From Acidocella facilis ATCC 35904 (GTDB lineage: Bacteria; Pseudomonadota; Alphaproteobacteria; Acetobacterales; Acetobacteraceae), in NCBI RefSeq assembly GCF_000687875.1, contig NZ_JHYG01000013.1, forward strand, positions 1-61,879: 61,879 nt of DNA, written 5' to 3'. Numbering within the stretch: the stretch's first letter is position 1; each line of letters begins with the position of its first letter. Position numbers and translations under genes: made by a program. Of this stretch, positions 50,883 through 58,725 are shown one piece after another. The notes beneath the pieces were generated by a model. It worked only from the letters and a program-made list of their open reading frames with translations. It ran no database searches and had not been told where the DNA came from.

Positions 50883-50924
50883 ATGCGCGAATTTCGACCG
50901 ACCAGGGGCGCGCCCTATGTCTGA
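50883..50924 (+). CDS. Possible 13-residue leader peptide upstream of psiE-like gene
   Basis: ATG at 50883 follows AGGAAAGGTG, a good ribosome binding site, and opens MREFRPTRGAPYV, ending with a TGA at 50922-50924. The stop overlaps the start region of the downstream gene (ATG 50917), which itself has no clear ribosome binding site. This arrangement suggests translational coupling. It may instead mean that the site simply serves a downstream start at long distance. Confidence 0.4.
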   Translation: MREFRPTRGAPYV

Positions 50925-51459
50925 GCCCCATCACCATAAAGGCGCCAACCCGTTCGCGCGCGAGTGGAGCCGGCTGCGGCAGGTGTTTCGCGAGGCGTCG
51001 CCTTATGAGAGCTTCGAGCATGTGATCATACTGGTGCTGACCGTGCTGATCATGGTGATCACGGCGGTGGCGACGGTTTCGCTGGTGCAGAATGTCTGGG
51101 GGCTTGTCTGGCAGGACCAGTTCAGCGCCAACAGCACTTCGGCCTTCCAGGATGTATTCGGCAATATCTTCACCGTGATCATCGCGCTGGAGTTCAAAAG
51201 CTCGCTGCGGCTGACCTTCGTGGAGCGCAAGGAGGTGGTGCGTGGGCGCACCATCATGCTGATCGCGCTGCTGGCGGTGGCGCGGAAATTCATCATTCTG
51301 GATCTGCAGGCGACCTCGCCGGCCGAATTGCTGGCCCTCTCCGCCGCCGCCTTATCGTTGGGGGCGGTTTACTGGCTGATTCGCGAGCAGGATGTGCGCA
51401 TCTTCATGCGCCGTAGCCAGCCGCCGGGCGAGGCAACGACCCCGACGAAACTGGGATAA
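50917..51459 (+). CDS. PsiE-like phosphate-starvation-inducible membrane protein
   Basis: A 180-residue inner-membrane protein with about four helices. The pattern SFEHVIILVLTVLIMVI, then FGNIFTVIIALEFKSSLRLTF and GRTIMLIALLAVARKFIILDL is that of the PsiE family, of unknown mechanism. The His-rich start MSEPHHHKG is cytoplasmic. It is preceded by a possible coupled leader peptide and followed by a repeat element. No Pho box was recognised. Confidence 0.82.
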   Translation: MSEPHHHKGANPFAREWSRLRQVFREASPYESFEHVIILVLTVLIMVITAVATVSLVQNVWGLVWQDQFSANSTSAFQDVFGNIFTVIIALEFKSSLRLTFVERKEVVRGRTIMLIALLAVARKFIILDLQATSPAELLALSAAALSLGAVYWLIREQDVRIFMRRSQPPGEATTPTKLG

Positions 51460-51462
51460 GGC

Positions 51463-51596
51463 GCAAAAGTTTTTGGGGGTGTGGGGACTTTTTTCAAAAA
51501 GTCCCCACAAACATTCGGGGGGCTGGCAACGTCGTCATCACCATCCAACCGTTTTTCGCCGCTTTTTTGTAAAAAAGCGGCACCAAAAAACTTTTA
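51463..51596. repeat. Modular double-hairpin repeat, copy 2
   Basis: A 134-base relative of 47190-47384. It starts GCAAAAGTTTTTGGGGG 3 bases after the PsiE-like stop and ends CCAAAAAACTTTTA, overlapping the stop codon of the convergent FAH-family gene. It contains hairpins 51481-51508 (GTGGGGAC...GTCCCCAC) and 51558-51581 (GCCGCTTTTTT-GT-AAAAAAGCGGC). Lying between convergent genes with T-runs on both strands, it is well placed to be a bidirectional terminator. Confidence 0.8.
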
Positions 51597-52280
51597 GATA
51601 ATTTTTGTTTTCAGCGTGCCAACCCCGGCAATCTCGCCCTCGACCACATCGCCCTGCACGATGGCGCCCACCCCCTCCGGCGTGCCGGTAAAGATCAGAT
51701 CCCCCGGCGCCAGCGCCACAAACTTGGACAAGGTGGCGACGATATCCGGCACCGGCCAGATCTGATCCGCCAGATCCCCGTCCTGGCGCACTTGGCCATT
51801 GACGCTGAGCGCGATCCGCCCCGCCGCTGGGTGGCCGATTTCGCTGGCCGGGACGATGCTGCCAATCGGCGCCGAGGCATCAAACCCCTTGCTCAGATCC
51901 CACGGCCGGCGCATGCCCTTGGCCTCGTCCTGCAAATCCCGCCGGGTCAGATCCACGCCGATGGAATAGCCGAACACATGGCCCAGCGCCTCCGCCGGCG
52001 CGATAGTCCGCCCGCCCTTGCCGATGGCCACCACCAGCTCGATCTCGTAATGCAGGTTTTTCGTCTCACTCGGATACGGGGTGTCCTTGCCCTCCGTCAC
52101 CAGCGCATCGGCGGGTTTGGTGAAAAAGAAAGGCGGCTCGCGCGTCGGATCGTTGCCCATCTCGCGGGCATGGGCGGCATAGTTGCGGCCCACGCAGAAA
52201 ATCCGGCGCACCGGAAAGGCGCGGCCATCGCTCACCGGTACGGTGACCGGCGCCGGCGGGGGGAAAACGAACTCGGCCAT
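51594..52280 (-). CDS. Fumarylacetoacetate hydrolase family protein
   Basis: A 228-residue metal-dependent hydrolase of C-C or keto bonds. The metal ligands are visible as Glu in HYEIELVVAIGKGG and Asp in SIGVDLTRRDLQ; FCVGRNYAAHAREMG and FTGTPEGVGAI are also family hallmarks. It resembles the fumarylpyruvate hydrolase/acylpyruvase subgroup. The start at 52280 has CAGGAG upstream; a longer frame to 52355 is rejected. It follows the hydroxyacid dehydrogenase by 56 bases and may be co-expressed with it. Confidence 0.9.
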   Translation of the reverse strand: MAEFVFPPPAPVTVPVSDGRAFPVRRIFCVGRNYAAHAREMGNDPTREPPFFFTKPADALVTEGKDTPYPSETKNLHYEIELVVAIGKGGRTIAPAEALGHVFGYSIGVDLTRRDLQDEAKGMRRPWDLSKGFDASAPIGSIVPASEIGHPAAGRIALSVNGQVRQDGDLADQIWPVPDIVATLSKFVALAPGDLIFTGTPEGVGAIVQGDVVEGEIAGVGTLKTKII

Positions 52281-52336
52281 GCTTTTGGCTCCTGTTGGAT
52301 GAGGGGCACGCGAGGCGCGGCATGCCCGTGCGCGTT

Positions 52337-53302
52337 TCAATCCTTGGCGGGCCAAGGGGTTTCCGGCACCGGGGTCAGCGGGCCTTCGCCCGCGAACCAG
52401 GAGCGGACATTATCGATCACCAGCTCGGCCATCAGCCGGCGGGTCATCTCGGTGGCGCTGCCAATATGCGGGGCGAGCACGATATGCGCCATCTCCCGCA
52501 GCGCCTGCGGCACATTCGGCTCACCTTCGAACACATCCAGCCCGGCGCTGAGAATGGTCCGGTTTCGTAGCGCTGCGATCAGCGCCTCCTGGTCCACCAC
52601 CGAGCCCCGGGCGACATTGATCAGAATGCCGCGCGGCCCGAGCGCCTCCAGCACCTTCGCATTCACCGCATGATGGGTGGACGCCCCGCCCGGCATCACC
52701 AGGATCAACGTATCCACGGCCGCCGCCAACCCTTCCAGCGTGGGATGATACGCATAGGCGAGGCCCGGGCGCTGCGTGCGGGTGTGATAGGCGATCGGCC
52801 GGCCGAACCCCTCCAGCCGCTTGGCGATGGTCAGCCCGATCCGCCCCAGCCCGGCAATGCCGATCGAGCGGTCGCGCAGCGAGGCGCTGAGCGGAAACCG
52901 TGCACTTGCCCATTGCCCGCCGCGCACATAGGCATCCGCCTGCGGCAGCTGCCGGATGGTGGCCAGCAGCAGGGCCACGGCGAAATCCGCCACCTCGTCA
53001 TTCAGCACATCCGGCGTATGGGTGACGATGACGCCCCGGGCAGCGGCGGCATGGGCATCCACCGAATCATAGCCAACCCCGTAATTCGAGATGAGCCGCA
53101 GCTTCGGCAAGGCTTCTATCAGCGCCGCGTCGGTCTTCTCACGCCCCCAGGTGACGATGGCCTCGATCTCCTTGCCATGCGCCGCCACCAGCTTGGCAAG
53201 CGACTCGTCATGGCTGCTGAACACCTCGAAATCGCGGGCCAGTGCCTCTTCCACCCGGCGCTCCATCCCGCCAATGCTCAAAATCTTGCTGCGCGCGCTC
53301 AT
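52337..53302 (-). CDS. D-2-hydroxyacid dehydrogenase (glyoxylate/hydroxypyruvate reductase-like)
   Basis: A 321-residue NAD(P)H-dependent reductase of 2-oxo acids. The Rossmann motif is GIAGLGRIGLTIAKRL, the substrate Arg is in NVARGSVVDQ, the Glu in FEGEPNVP and the catalytic His in APHIGSAT. HTRTQRP after the second strand of the fold, with Arg residues, suggests NADPH preference. Together with the downstream FAH-family gene it may process 2-oxo acids. Confidence 0.91.
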   Translation of the reverse strand: MSARSKILSIGGMERRVEEALARDFEVFSSHDESLAKLVAAHGKEIEAIVTWGREKTDAALIEALPKLRLISNYGVGYDSVDAHAAAARGVIVTHTPDVLNDEVADFAVALLLATIRQLPQADAYVRGGQWASARFPLSASLRDRSIGIAGLGRIGLTIAKRLEGFGRPIAYHTRTQRPGLAYAYHPTLEGLAAAVDTLILVMPGGASTHHAVNAKVLEALGPRGILINVARGSVVDQEALIAALRNRTILSAGLDVFEGEPNVPQALREMAHIVLAPHIGSATEMTRRLMAELVIDNVRSWFAGEGPLTPVPETPWPAKD

Positions 53303-53673
53303 TTTTATTCACCCCGTCCAGATCTGCTTGTGCCCAGACGCCTCACGCCCCGCGCCCGCTTCCACCATAGCCAGAGGAAAATCCAAGAAAACCCGTGCCT
53401 TGCTGGGCTCAGGCATGAGTTTTTCGGGGCCATCCCCGGCCCCCTCCGCGATTCCGAAAATTAGTTGGTATGCTCATGAGTTTTTCGCGCAGAGGCGTGC
53501 AGATTTTTGCGGTGCATTTTCACAAGAATGTGTTAATTATTTATCGACTCGCAACGATTCGCGCCTGGGTTGTGGCACAGCTAAAAGCGTCGCGTGGCGA
53601 GTAGGAGTTTCAGCTTCATTGAACGAAAGCCGAGGGGCAGGGCGGGTGCGCCGCTTCTCTGAGAGGGGAGATC
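53303..53673. other. Intergenic region with 13-base direct repeat
   Basis: A 371-base gap between divergent genes. CATGAGTTTTTCG occurs twice, at 53414-53426 and 53475-53487, 61 bases apart, with a small CGGGG/CCCCG hairpin between them. An AT-rich patch near 53530-53545 may belong to the promoter of the PilZ gene. No open frame with coding features and no RNA gene was recognised. Confidence 0.5.
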
Positions 53674-53970
53674 ATGTCGATTTTGGGCGAGTCTCAAAGC
53701 CGAACGGATACAACCGAACGCCGGCGCAGCGCCCGTCAGCCGGCCCTGAGCCGGGCCAAGCTGGTCTATGGCTTGACCAGCCAGGCGGTGGTGGATTGCA
53801 TGGTGCGTGACCTCTCCGAAGGCGGGGCCAAGGTGGAAACCGCGGTGATGATGCCGGTGCCGGATTACCTGACCCTGCGCATCGATGGCCGTGCCCCGCG
53901 CCGGGTGCGCCGCTGCTGGGCGCGCGGTGTGGCGATCGGTCTGGAATATCTGAACGAGCCAGCGGAATAG
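53674..53970 (+). CDS. PilZ-domain protein
   Basis: A 98-residue single-domain protein expected to bind cyclic di-GMP. The RxxxR motif fits ERRRSARQP near the N-terminus and the D/NxSxxG motif is DLSEGG near residue 46. GGGGAG precedes the start. It has no attached output domain, so it would act by binding a partner. Sits alone, upstream of the tRNA-Thr gene on the other strand. Confidence 0.82.
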   Translation: MSILGESQSRTDTTERRRSARQPALSRAKLVYGLTSQAVVDCMVRDLSEGGAKVETAVMMPVPDYLTLRIDGRAPRRVRRCWARGVAIGLEYLNEPAE

Positions 53971-53979
53971 CAAACAGGC

Positions 53980-54054
53980 TGGTGCCGGGTGAGGGATTTG
54001 AACCCCCGACCTTCGGTTTACAAAACCGCTGCACTACCACTGTGCTAACCCGGC
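53980..54054 (-). tRNA. tRNA-Thr (anticodon TGT)
   Basis: A 75-base cloverleaf with encoded CCA. Acceptor stem GCCGGGT/ACCCGGC, D arm GCAC/GTGC, anticodon loop TTTGTAA with TGT at 54020-54022, and T arm GGGGG-TTCAAAT-CCCTC. The outermost anticodon-stem pair is G-A, otherwise all stems pair. It reads ACA (and by wobble other Thr) codons. It lies between the PilZ gene and the PuuB-like gene. Confidence 0.95.
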
Positions 54055-54102
54055 CCGCAGCGCCAGCCTGTACTGGAATTCACAGGCGGCGGCAACCGGG
54101 CG

Positions 54103-55380
54103 TTACAGCCCCAGCATGTCCCGGAAGCGATACCACCAGGAGCCGGCGACCGTCAGCGGCACCCGCAGATGCCGGCCGCCGGGGAAGGGGAAATAGGGCA
54201 GTCCGGCGAAGACATCGAAGCGCTGCGATTCACCGCTGACCGCCTCCGCCAGCAAGCGCGCCAGCAGATGCGTCGTCGTCACCCCATGGCCGCTATCGCC
54301 GTGGGAGAAATACACATTCGGCGCCAGCCGGCCAATTTGCGGGAAGCGGGTGAGGGTGAGGGCGAAATTGCCGCTCCAGGCGAAATCCACCCGCGCATCC
54401 TTCAGAGTCGGGAAGGTTTTGTGCATCAGCGGCAGGATTTTCGCCCGCACGCTGGCCGGGTCCTGCCCGCCATAGACGATGCCGCCGCCATAGAGAATGC
54501 GGTTATCCGCGGTGCGGCGGAAATAATCGAGGATGTAGTTGCAATCCTCCACGCACATATCGGTGGGCAGCAATTCGGCGGCGGTCTCGCCCAACGGCTC
54601 GGTGGCCAGAACCTGGGTGGAGACCGGCATGATCCGCGTCTCCAGCGCCGGCAGCACGCCTTGCAGATAGGCATTGCCGCAGACCAGCACGGTCTTTGCC
54701 GTCACCTCGCCCTGCGCGGTCTTCACCCGCACCACATCGCCGAATGTCACCCCGGTCACGGGTGAGCCCTCATGGATCATCGCCCCCAGCGCTTCCGCCG
54801 CCGCCGCCTCGCCCTGCACCAGATTCAGCGGGTGCAGATGCCCGGCATGATGGTCGATCAGCCCGCCAACATAGCGCTGCGATTTCAGATGGGTCTGCAG
54901 CCCGGTCTGGTCGAGCAGCTCGAACCCGTCCTGATAGCCGAAACTCTCCCAGATTCTCACATGATGCGCGAGCCCGCGCAGCTGGGACTGGGTGAGGGCG
55001 GCGAAAATCCCGCCCGGCTTCAAATCGCAATCGATCTGGTAGCGCGCGACGCGCTCGCGGATAATGTCTCCGCCCTCGCGGGCCATGCCGGCGATCTTGC
55101 GGCCGGCGGCAACGCCGTAGCGCTGCGCGATCACGTCCAGATCCCGCGAATAGCCATTGACGATCTGCCCGCCATTGCGCCCGGAGGCGCCAAAGCCGAT
55201 CCGCACCGCTTCCAGCAGCACCACGTGGCGGCCGCGCTGGGCCAGCTCCAGGGCAGCGTTCACCCCGGTGAAGCCGCCGCCGATGATGCAGATCTCGGCC
55301 GCGATGGCGCCCTCCAGCGGCGGGCGCGCATCCTGGCGGTTGGCGCTGGCGGCGTAATAGGAGGCGATGTGATCATTCAT
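54103..55380 (-). CDS. puuB: FAD-dependent oxidoreductase, gamma-glutamylputrescine oxidase-like
   Basis: A 425-residue flavin enzyme of the DAO family. FAD motif CIIGGGFTGVNAALELAQRG, then GFGASGRNGGQIVNGYSRD, the PuuB/OrdL signature. Near the C-terminus, YFSHGDSGHGVTTTHL is also typical. Known relatives oxidise gamma-glutamyl-putrescine, releasing peroxide. No other Puu genes are nearby, so another amine substrate is possible. The start overlaps the end of the small membrane protein gene by 8 bases. Confidence 0.85.
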   Translation of the reverse strand: MNDHIASYYAASANRQDARPPLEGAIAAEICIIGGGFTGVNAALELAQRGRHVVLLEAVRIGFGASGRNGGQIVNGYSRDLDVIAQRYGVAAGRKIAGMAREGGDIIRERVARYQIDCDLKPGGIFAALTQSQLRGLAHHVRIWESFGYQDGFELLDQTGLQTHLKSQRYVGGLIDHHAGHLHPLNLVQGEAAAAEALGAMIHEGSPVTGVTFGDVVRVKTAQGEVTAKTVLVCGNAYLQGVLPALETRIMPVSTQVLATEPLGETAAELLPTDMCVEDCNYILDYFRRTADNRILYGGGIVYGGQDPASVRAKILPLMHKTFPTLKDARVDFAWSGNFALTLTRFPQIGRLAPNVYFSHGDSGHGVTTTHLLARLLAEAVSGESQRFDVFAGLPYFPFPGGRHLRVPLTVAGSWWYRFRDMLGL

Positions 55381-55777
55381 GTCTGTCTGGTCCCATCAAC
55401 ATAAGGGCGAAGATCGCGCCGAGCACGGTCATGGTGATGACCATCAGCCGGATGCGGTAGGCGGATGCACGGGCCTGGGCCAGGGCGTGCTGGCGCATAT
55501 GGGTGGTGGCGGCGGCGATGCGGGCGGGCAGCGGGGCGCTGCCCTGGGTGGCGATGGCGGCGGTCTCCTCATCCACCGCCTGCGGCAATGAAGCCAGGGC
55601 GGCCTGCTGTGCCGCCGGTGTGGGGGCCGCCAGCACCGCATCCAAAGCCGCCTGCTGATGGATCACATCCACCAGCGGGGCGGGGATGGAGAAACTCGCG
55701 AAACTGCCGATCAGCCCCGGAAACAGGAAGCAGCACAGCATGAAGCCGATGCGGGAAGCGGAGACCTTGCGCGCCAT
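55373..55777 (-). CDS. Small two-helix membrane protein, function unknown
   Basis: A 134-residue protein with hydrophobic segments at both ends (about 10-32 and 108-127) enclosing an Ala-rich helical domain (about 35-105), topologically like a sensor-type periplasmic loop. I do not recognise a family. It overlaps the PuuB-like gene by 8 bases and is thus probably co-translated with it. Confidence 0.6.
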   Translation of the reverse strand: MARKVSASRIGFMLCCFLFPGLIGSFASFSIPAPLVDVIHQQAALDAVLAAPTPAAQQAALASLPQAVDEETAAIATQGSAPLPARIAAATTHMRQHALAQARASAYRIRLMVITMTVLGAIFALMLMGPDRHE

Positions 55778-55832
55778 TCCCCAGGAATCGGATTAAATTC
55801 GCTTTATGTCAAATGACAGCGCCGAGGCACCA

Positions 55833-55885
55833 GGAGCAAAAGTTTTTGAGGGTGTGGGAACTTTTTGCAAAAAGTTCCCACCTCT
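55833..55885. repeat. Modular double-hairpin repeat, left-half copy
   Basis: GGAGCAAAAGTTTTTGAGGG followed by a hairpin 55854-55881 (GTGGGAAC...GTTCCCAC) matches the left module of the repeats at 47190 and 51463. The right module is missing. It lies 9 bases past the glnD stop codon, in position to be its terminator. Confidence 0.7.
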
Positions 55886-55893
55886 TCGCGCTC

Positions 55894-58722
55894 CTAGGCC
55901 GCTGCCGTCTGCGGCGACGGCGTTTTCCCGGCCGGGGGCGGCTCGTCCAGATTGGCTTTCAGCGCCTCCAGCAGCGCCTGGCGGAGCTGGTAGAGCTTGC
56001 GCTCATTCTCCACCTTCATACCGAACACATCCTTCACATAGAACACGTCCACCGCCCGCACGCCGTAGGTGGTGACATGGGCGGAGGCGATCTGCAGCCC
56101 CTGCTCGGAAATCGCGGCGGTGACATCGTGCAGCAGGCCCGGCCGGTCGCGCCCATTCACCTCGATCACGGTGTGCCGGTTGGAGGCGCGGTTATCCACC
56201 ACCACGCGCGGCGGCACATGGATGGCGCGCATCCGCCCGGGGATCAGGCTCTTGGTCGCCTTGCGGATTTCCGCCGCCAGCTTGATCCTCCCGGTCAGCG
56301 CCTGCTCGATGACGCTGGAGAGGCGGGCCAGCCGGCTCGGCGTTTCGAACGGGCCGCCATTGGCGTCCTGGATCCAGAACGTGTCCAGCGCCATGCCGTC
56401 GGTCAGGGTATGGATGCGCGCATCGACGATCGAGGCGCCGGCAATCGCCAAGGCACCGGCGATGCGCGAGAACAGCCCGGCATGGTCGGCGGTATAGACC
56501 ACGATCTCGGTCACCGCCCGGGCGGGCAGCGGCTCGGTCTGGATGGTCAGCGGGGCGTTGCGGGTCTTGGCGTCGCGGATCATCCGGCCATGGCGCTCGA
56601 TGCTTTCCGGGTCGAAGCCCAGCCAGTAGCTGGGATAGCCCAGCGAGAGAAACTCCTCGCGCTCATCCGCCGGCCAATCCGCCAGCAGCGCGCCCACCAC
56701 CTCTTTCACCCGCGCGATTCGGGTATCGCGCTCGGTGGTGGAGAGCCCGCCTTCCAGCACCTCGGCGACGCGGGCGTAAAGCTCGCGCAGCAAGGTGGCC
56801 TTCCAGCCATTCCAGACCTTCGGCGAGACGGCGCGGATGTCCGAGACGGTGAGGATTTGCAGCAGCCGCAGCCGCTCGGGCGACTGGATGGTGTCCGCCA
56901 GATCCAGGATGGTCTTGGGATCGTCGATATCGCGGGAGAAGGCGGTCTGGCTCAGCAGCAGATGGTGCAGCACCAGCCAGGAGACCATCTCGGTCTCTTC
57001 CTGGTCCAGCCCCAGAGCCGGGCAGATGGTCAGCGCCAGCTCGGCGCCGAGCACGGAATGGTCGCCGCCGCGGCCCTTGGCGATGTCATGCAGCAGCACC
57101 GCGACATAAAGCGCGCGGCGGGACTGGATCTGGCTGACCAGCTCGGTGGAGAGCGGCGCGATCTCCTTGAGCTTGCCGTTTTCCAGATTATTGAGGTTGC
57201 GCACCGCCTGCACGGTATGAACATCCACCGTATAGACATGGTAGGTGTCGAACTGCATCTGCCCGACAATGCGCCGCCAATCCGGCATGAAGCGGCCGAG
57301 GATACCGCTTTCATTGAGAATGGTCAGCCATTCGGCGGAGTCGCAGCTTTCGCGCTCTTCTTCCCCGCCGCAGAGCAGGTTGAGGAACAGCCCGGCGGCC
57401 TTCTTGTCGCCGCGCAGCTCCGCGCCGATGCCGGCATAGCGAATGAGGGTGCGCTTGGCGAGCGGATGCAGGGCCAGCCCACGGTCGCGCGCCTCGATCA
57501 GGATGCGGAAGATCGAGGTCGGGTCGGTGGCGGGGTCATGGCCGGGGGCGAACAGGATCTGCCCATCCGCCAGCACGAAGCCCTTGGCGATCAGCGAGGC
57601 ATCGGTGGTCGGCGCAATGGCCGGCGCGCCCAGCGCGGCGCGGATGAGGGCCGGCTCCAGCACGCCGGTAACGCGCGCCACTTCCCGTACCACCAGGAAA
57701 TAATGCCGCATGAAGCGCTCGACGCCATCCTGGCGGCCATGGCGGGTATAGCCCATGCGGGCGCCGACCACCGGCTGCAGGTCGAAGGTCAGGCGTTCCT
57801 CGGCGCGACCGGCGACGTAATGCAGGTGAAAGCGCACCGTCCAGAGATATTCCCAGGCCCGCTTGCAGGCCCGCGCCTCCGTGGTGGTGAGAATGCCGCC
57901 GCCAGGGCTCTCCTTGCCGACCAGCTCCGACATCGCGAAAGTGTTGAAAACATAGCGCGAGAGCCAGTAGAGCGTCTGCAGATCGCGCAGCCCGCCTTTG
58001 CCTTCCTTCACATTCGGCTCGACCATGAAGGGGGTGTCGCCGAAGCGTTTATGCCGGGCGGCGCGTTCGGCCTGCTTCTCGTTGATATAATCGCCCGGCC
58101 CCTCGGCCAGGCAATCGGCGCGAAAGGCGGTCTGGAAATCCGCGAACAGCGCGCGGTCCCCGGTCAGGCAGCGCGCATCCAGCATCGAGGTGCGGATGGT
58201 GACATCGGCCTTCGCCTCGGCCAGGCATTCGCTGACGGTGCGGGTGGCGTGGCCGACCTTCAGCCCCAGATCCCACAGCATATAAAGGATGAATTCCACC
58301 GCCTTGTTCACCGAGGCGGAGGGGGTGCCGCCGGTGAGGAAGAGCAGATCGATATCCGAGAACGGCGCCAGGGTGGCGCGGCCATAGCCGCCGGTGGCCG
58401 CCATCGCCAGCCGGTCCTTCGGGCCGGGGGGGAGCATCCGCAGCGTGTAGGCGAACAAGGCGCTGACCAGCTGATCCATCAGCTGCGCGTGCAGCCGCGA
58501 GGCCTGCAGCCCGTTCAGCCCCTCATTTTCAAAGCGCGTCTGCACATGGGTTTGGATGCGCGCGAGCTGGCGGCGCAGCGCGGCCAGGGCGTCGTCGCGC
58601 AGAGGCAGCGCCTCGGCCGCGAGCTGGGCGGCGAGGGCGGCGGCGACATCAGGCTGTTTCCTGGCTTCAGGCATGTCGAACAAGCTAGAACAAACCTCGG
58701 CTGGTTGGAATTCAGGAGACAC
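55894..58722 (-). CDS. glnD: [Protein-PII] uridylyltransferase/uridylyl-removing enzyme
   Basis: A 942-residue nitrogen sensor that uridylylates PII when glutamine is low and removes the group when it is high. The nucleotidyltransferase domain has GGYGRATLAPFSDIDLLFL (Gly-Gly and two Asp). A GlnD central region follows, then an HD domain with VLLHDIAKGRGGDHS, and two C-terminal ACT domains that bind glutamine. The GTG at 58722 lies 3 bases after the mutS stop, fitting coupling; ATG 58674 is a good alternative that shortens the protein by 16 residues. No other nitrogen genes adjoin. Confidence 0.95.
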   Translation of the reverse strand: MSPEFQPAEVCSSLFDMPEARKQPDVAAALAAQLAAEALPLRDDALAALRRQLARIQTHVQTRFENEGLNGLQASRLHAQLMDQLVSALFAYTLRMLPPGPKDRLAMAATGGYGRATLAPFSDIDLLFLTGGTPSASVNKAVEFILYMLWDLGLKVGHATRTVSECLAEAKADVTIRTSMLDARCLTGDRALFADFQTAFRADCLAEGPGDYINEKQAERAARHKRFGDTPFMVEPNVKEGKGGLRDLQTLYWLSRYVFNTFAMSELVGKESPGGGILTTTEARACKRAWEYLWTVRFHLHYVAGRAEERLTFDLQPVVGARMGYTRHGRQDGVERFMRHYFLVVREVARVTGVLEPALIRAALGAPAIAPTTDASLIAKGFVLADGQILFAPGHDPATDPTSIFRILIEARDRGLALHPLAKRTLIRYAGIGAELRGDKKAAGLFLNLLCGGEEERESCDSAEWLTILNESGILGRFMPDWRRIVGQMQFDTYHVYTVDVHTVQAVRNLNNLENGKLKEIAPLSTELVSQIQSRRALYVAVLLHDIAKGRGGDHSVLGAELALTICPALGLDQEETEMVSWLVLHHLLLSQTAFSRDIDDPKTILDLADTIQSPERLRLLQILTVSDIRAVSPKVWNGWKATLLRELYARVAEVLEGGLSTTERDTRIARVKEVVGALLADWPADEREEFLSLGYPSYWLGFDPESIERHGRMIRDAKTRNAPLTIQTEPLPARAVTEIVVYTADHAGLFSRIAGALAIAGASIVDARIHTLTDGMALDTFWIQDANGGPFETPSRLARLSSVIEQALTGRIKLAAEIRKATKSLIPGRMRAIHVPPRVVVDNRASNRHTVIEVNGRDRPGLLHDVTAAISEQGLQIASAHVTTYGVRAVDVFYVKDVFGMKVENERKLYQLRQALLEALKANLDEPPPAGKTPSPQTAAA

Positions 58723-58725
58723 GGG

